Positions 63,477 to 64,000 of a DNA stretch of 64,000 nucleotides are shown here, in pieces. This stretch comes from Aristolochia californica (Eukaryota > Streptophyta > Magnoliopsida > Piperales > Aristolochiaceae). A program made the position numbers and the translations under genes. Numbering within the stretch: the stretch's first letter is position 1; each line of letters starts with the position of its first letter. The stretch spans positions 13,420,164 through 13,484,163 of the forward strand of contig JARWKL010000005.1 in NCBI GenBank assembly GCA_029961685.1, written 5' to 3'. The notes beneath the pieces are model-generated. The model did no database searches, was not told the origin of the DNA, and worked only from the letters and a program-made list of their open reading frames with translations.

Positions 63477-64000
63477 ATTTTTAACTAAGTGTGTAATCCC
63501 AATACATAAGTCTTTCCTTACAAAAATATAGCCCGTTACTTGTGATAAATCACTTTACAATCTTCTATGATCATTAGGGGAGTTTTTTTGTGAATGCGCA
63601 AAATAATGGCTAGTTTTACTCAGACGAATATCCAACCGCACGTTCACTTGAGAATTTAATGTTATTCTCTTTAAATGTTTTCGATCTATAGGCCTTTTGC
63701 ATCATTAACATGTTTCAAGCATGCATATCCCTTTTTTAAAACATGTATAGAAAAAGCTTTTTCTTATAAATTCTGAGATATTAGGGTTGAAGTAGTGGAA
63801 TTTCCCAACCTTGGATAACAAAACTTTTGTGTTCATTTGTGGTGTGTGAAAAATTTTCTTTACTAACATTTGTTATTGGTTAAAATTCTTTCCAATATTA
63901 AACTCTAAAATTTTCATTTTGTTGCGATTTATTTGCCTTTTATCTCTTCTTTTGTCTATGAGATGAAGGGAAAGTGAAAACTAAAGTTTTGATTTAAGAA

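Larger units (their letters stand above)
1..64000. repeat. Head-to-tail satellite array, monomer about 670 bp
   Basis: The same approximately 670-base unit recurs throughout in one orientation. Landmark starts include 585, 1258, 1934, 2588, 3237, 3910, then with the same rhythm to 62291, 62987 and 63682. Typical spacings are 671-676, 660-662 and 645-655. In order, each unit contains the GGATCC landmark, an ACATGTTTCAAGCATGCAT block, a GAACTAGTGGAATTTCCC block, a T-rich stretch, TTTACGAGATGAAGGGAAAG, AGAGAGATAATTCC, a G-rich box, GTTGACTCCCAATCC, an ATCATCTATGATCG block and ACTCGGGTAAATATCCCACC. No inverted monomers were seen. Array length and A+T content fit constitutive heterochromatin; that placement is inference. 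I do not recognise the family. Confidence 0.97.
58997..64000. repeat. Satellite monomers to right edge, with two poly-G expansions
   Basis: Landmarks are at 58997, 59656, 60328, 60944, 61617, 62291, 62987 and 63682. The 60328 unit is 616 bases because ATGAAGGGAA joins ATGCAGAATGG near 60620. The 62291 and 62987 units are 696 and 695 bases through G-run growth. The window ends inside a monomer at GATTTAAGAA. Confidence 0.87.

Noticed and set aside
1..64000. CRISPR-like or phage-like array of regular repeats
   Set aside because: The units are about 670 bases with no repeat-spacer alternation; the entire unit is repeated. No cas or phage genes are present.
1..64000. Functional centromere
   Set aside because: Higher-order satellite structure is compatible with one, but nothing in the sequence proves CENH3 binding. 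Pericentromeric or subtelomeric location fits equally well.
1..64000. tRNA, rRNA, telomeric repeats or organellar DNA
   Set aside because: No cloverleaf-like segment, no rRNA core sequence and no TTTAGGG-type tandem runs were seen on either strand.

Overview
The window is almost entirely one tandem satellite DNA. A monomer of about 670 bases (usual range 645-690) repeats head-to-tail from the first base to the last, always in the same orientation. I tracked about 94 monomers by one landmark, the BamHI-type sequence GGATCC followed by ATAGGTCATTTGCATC, or its recognisable mutants. The DNA is strongly A+T-rich apart from one G-rich box per monomer. There is no credible host gene, tRNA, rRNA, CRISPR array or operon. 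The many 60-90-codon open frames recur at the satellite period and are accidental. A very long satellite array with higher-order structure and solo-LTR-like insertions suggests nuclear heterochromatin (pericentromeric, centromeric or subtelomeric) of a eukaryote, most likely a plant. The species and the satellite family name cannot be read from the sequence.

Layout: 1-1933 ordinary monomers. 1934-4570 two copies of a dimer (about 1.3 kb). 4571-5117 a truncated monomer. 5118-10939 a degraded block whose monomer order matches the array at about 16.3-21.0 kb, interrupted by two LTR-like insertions (6965-7376 and 10048-10769). 10940-19006 three near-exact copies of a tetramer (2688, 2690 and 2689 bases). 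19007-20355 two linking monomers. 20356-24356 three copies of a dimer (about 1335 bases). 24357-28028 irregular monomers with internal deletions. 28029-36666 four copies of a trimer (about 1.95-2.03 kb), one member of which carries poly-G tracts of very different length. 36667-41342 ordinary monomers. 41343-46526 about 1.7 copies of another tetramer (2691 bases). 46526-64000 diverged monomers with many short-homology deletions, a partial duplication and two more poly-G expansions.

The window reads as a record of satellite evolution: unequal exchange or amplification producing several independent higher-order repeats side by side, deletion at short direct repeats, CpG decay suggestive of cytosine methylation, G-tract slippage, and rare retroelement insertion. 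The only possible protein-coding signal outside the satellite is a 93-codon minus-strand frame inside the second LTR-like element. I found no new enzymatic or defence system. The unusual content is the mosaic higher-order structure, the G-tract hotspot, and two small LTR-like elements of similar layout.
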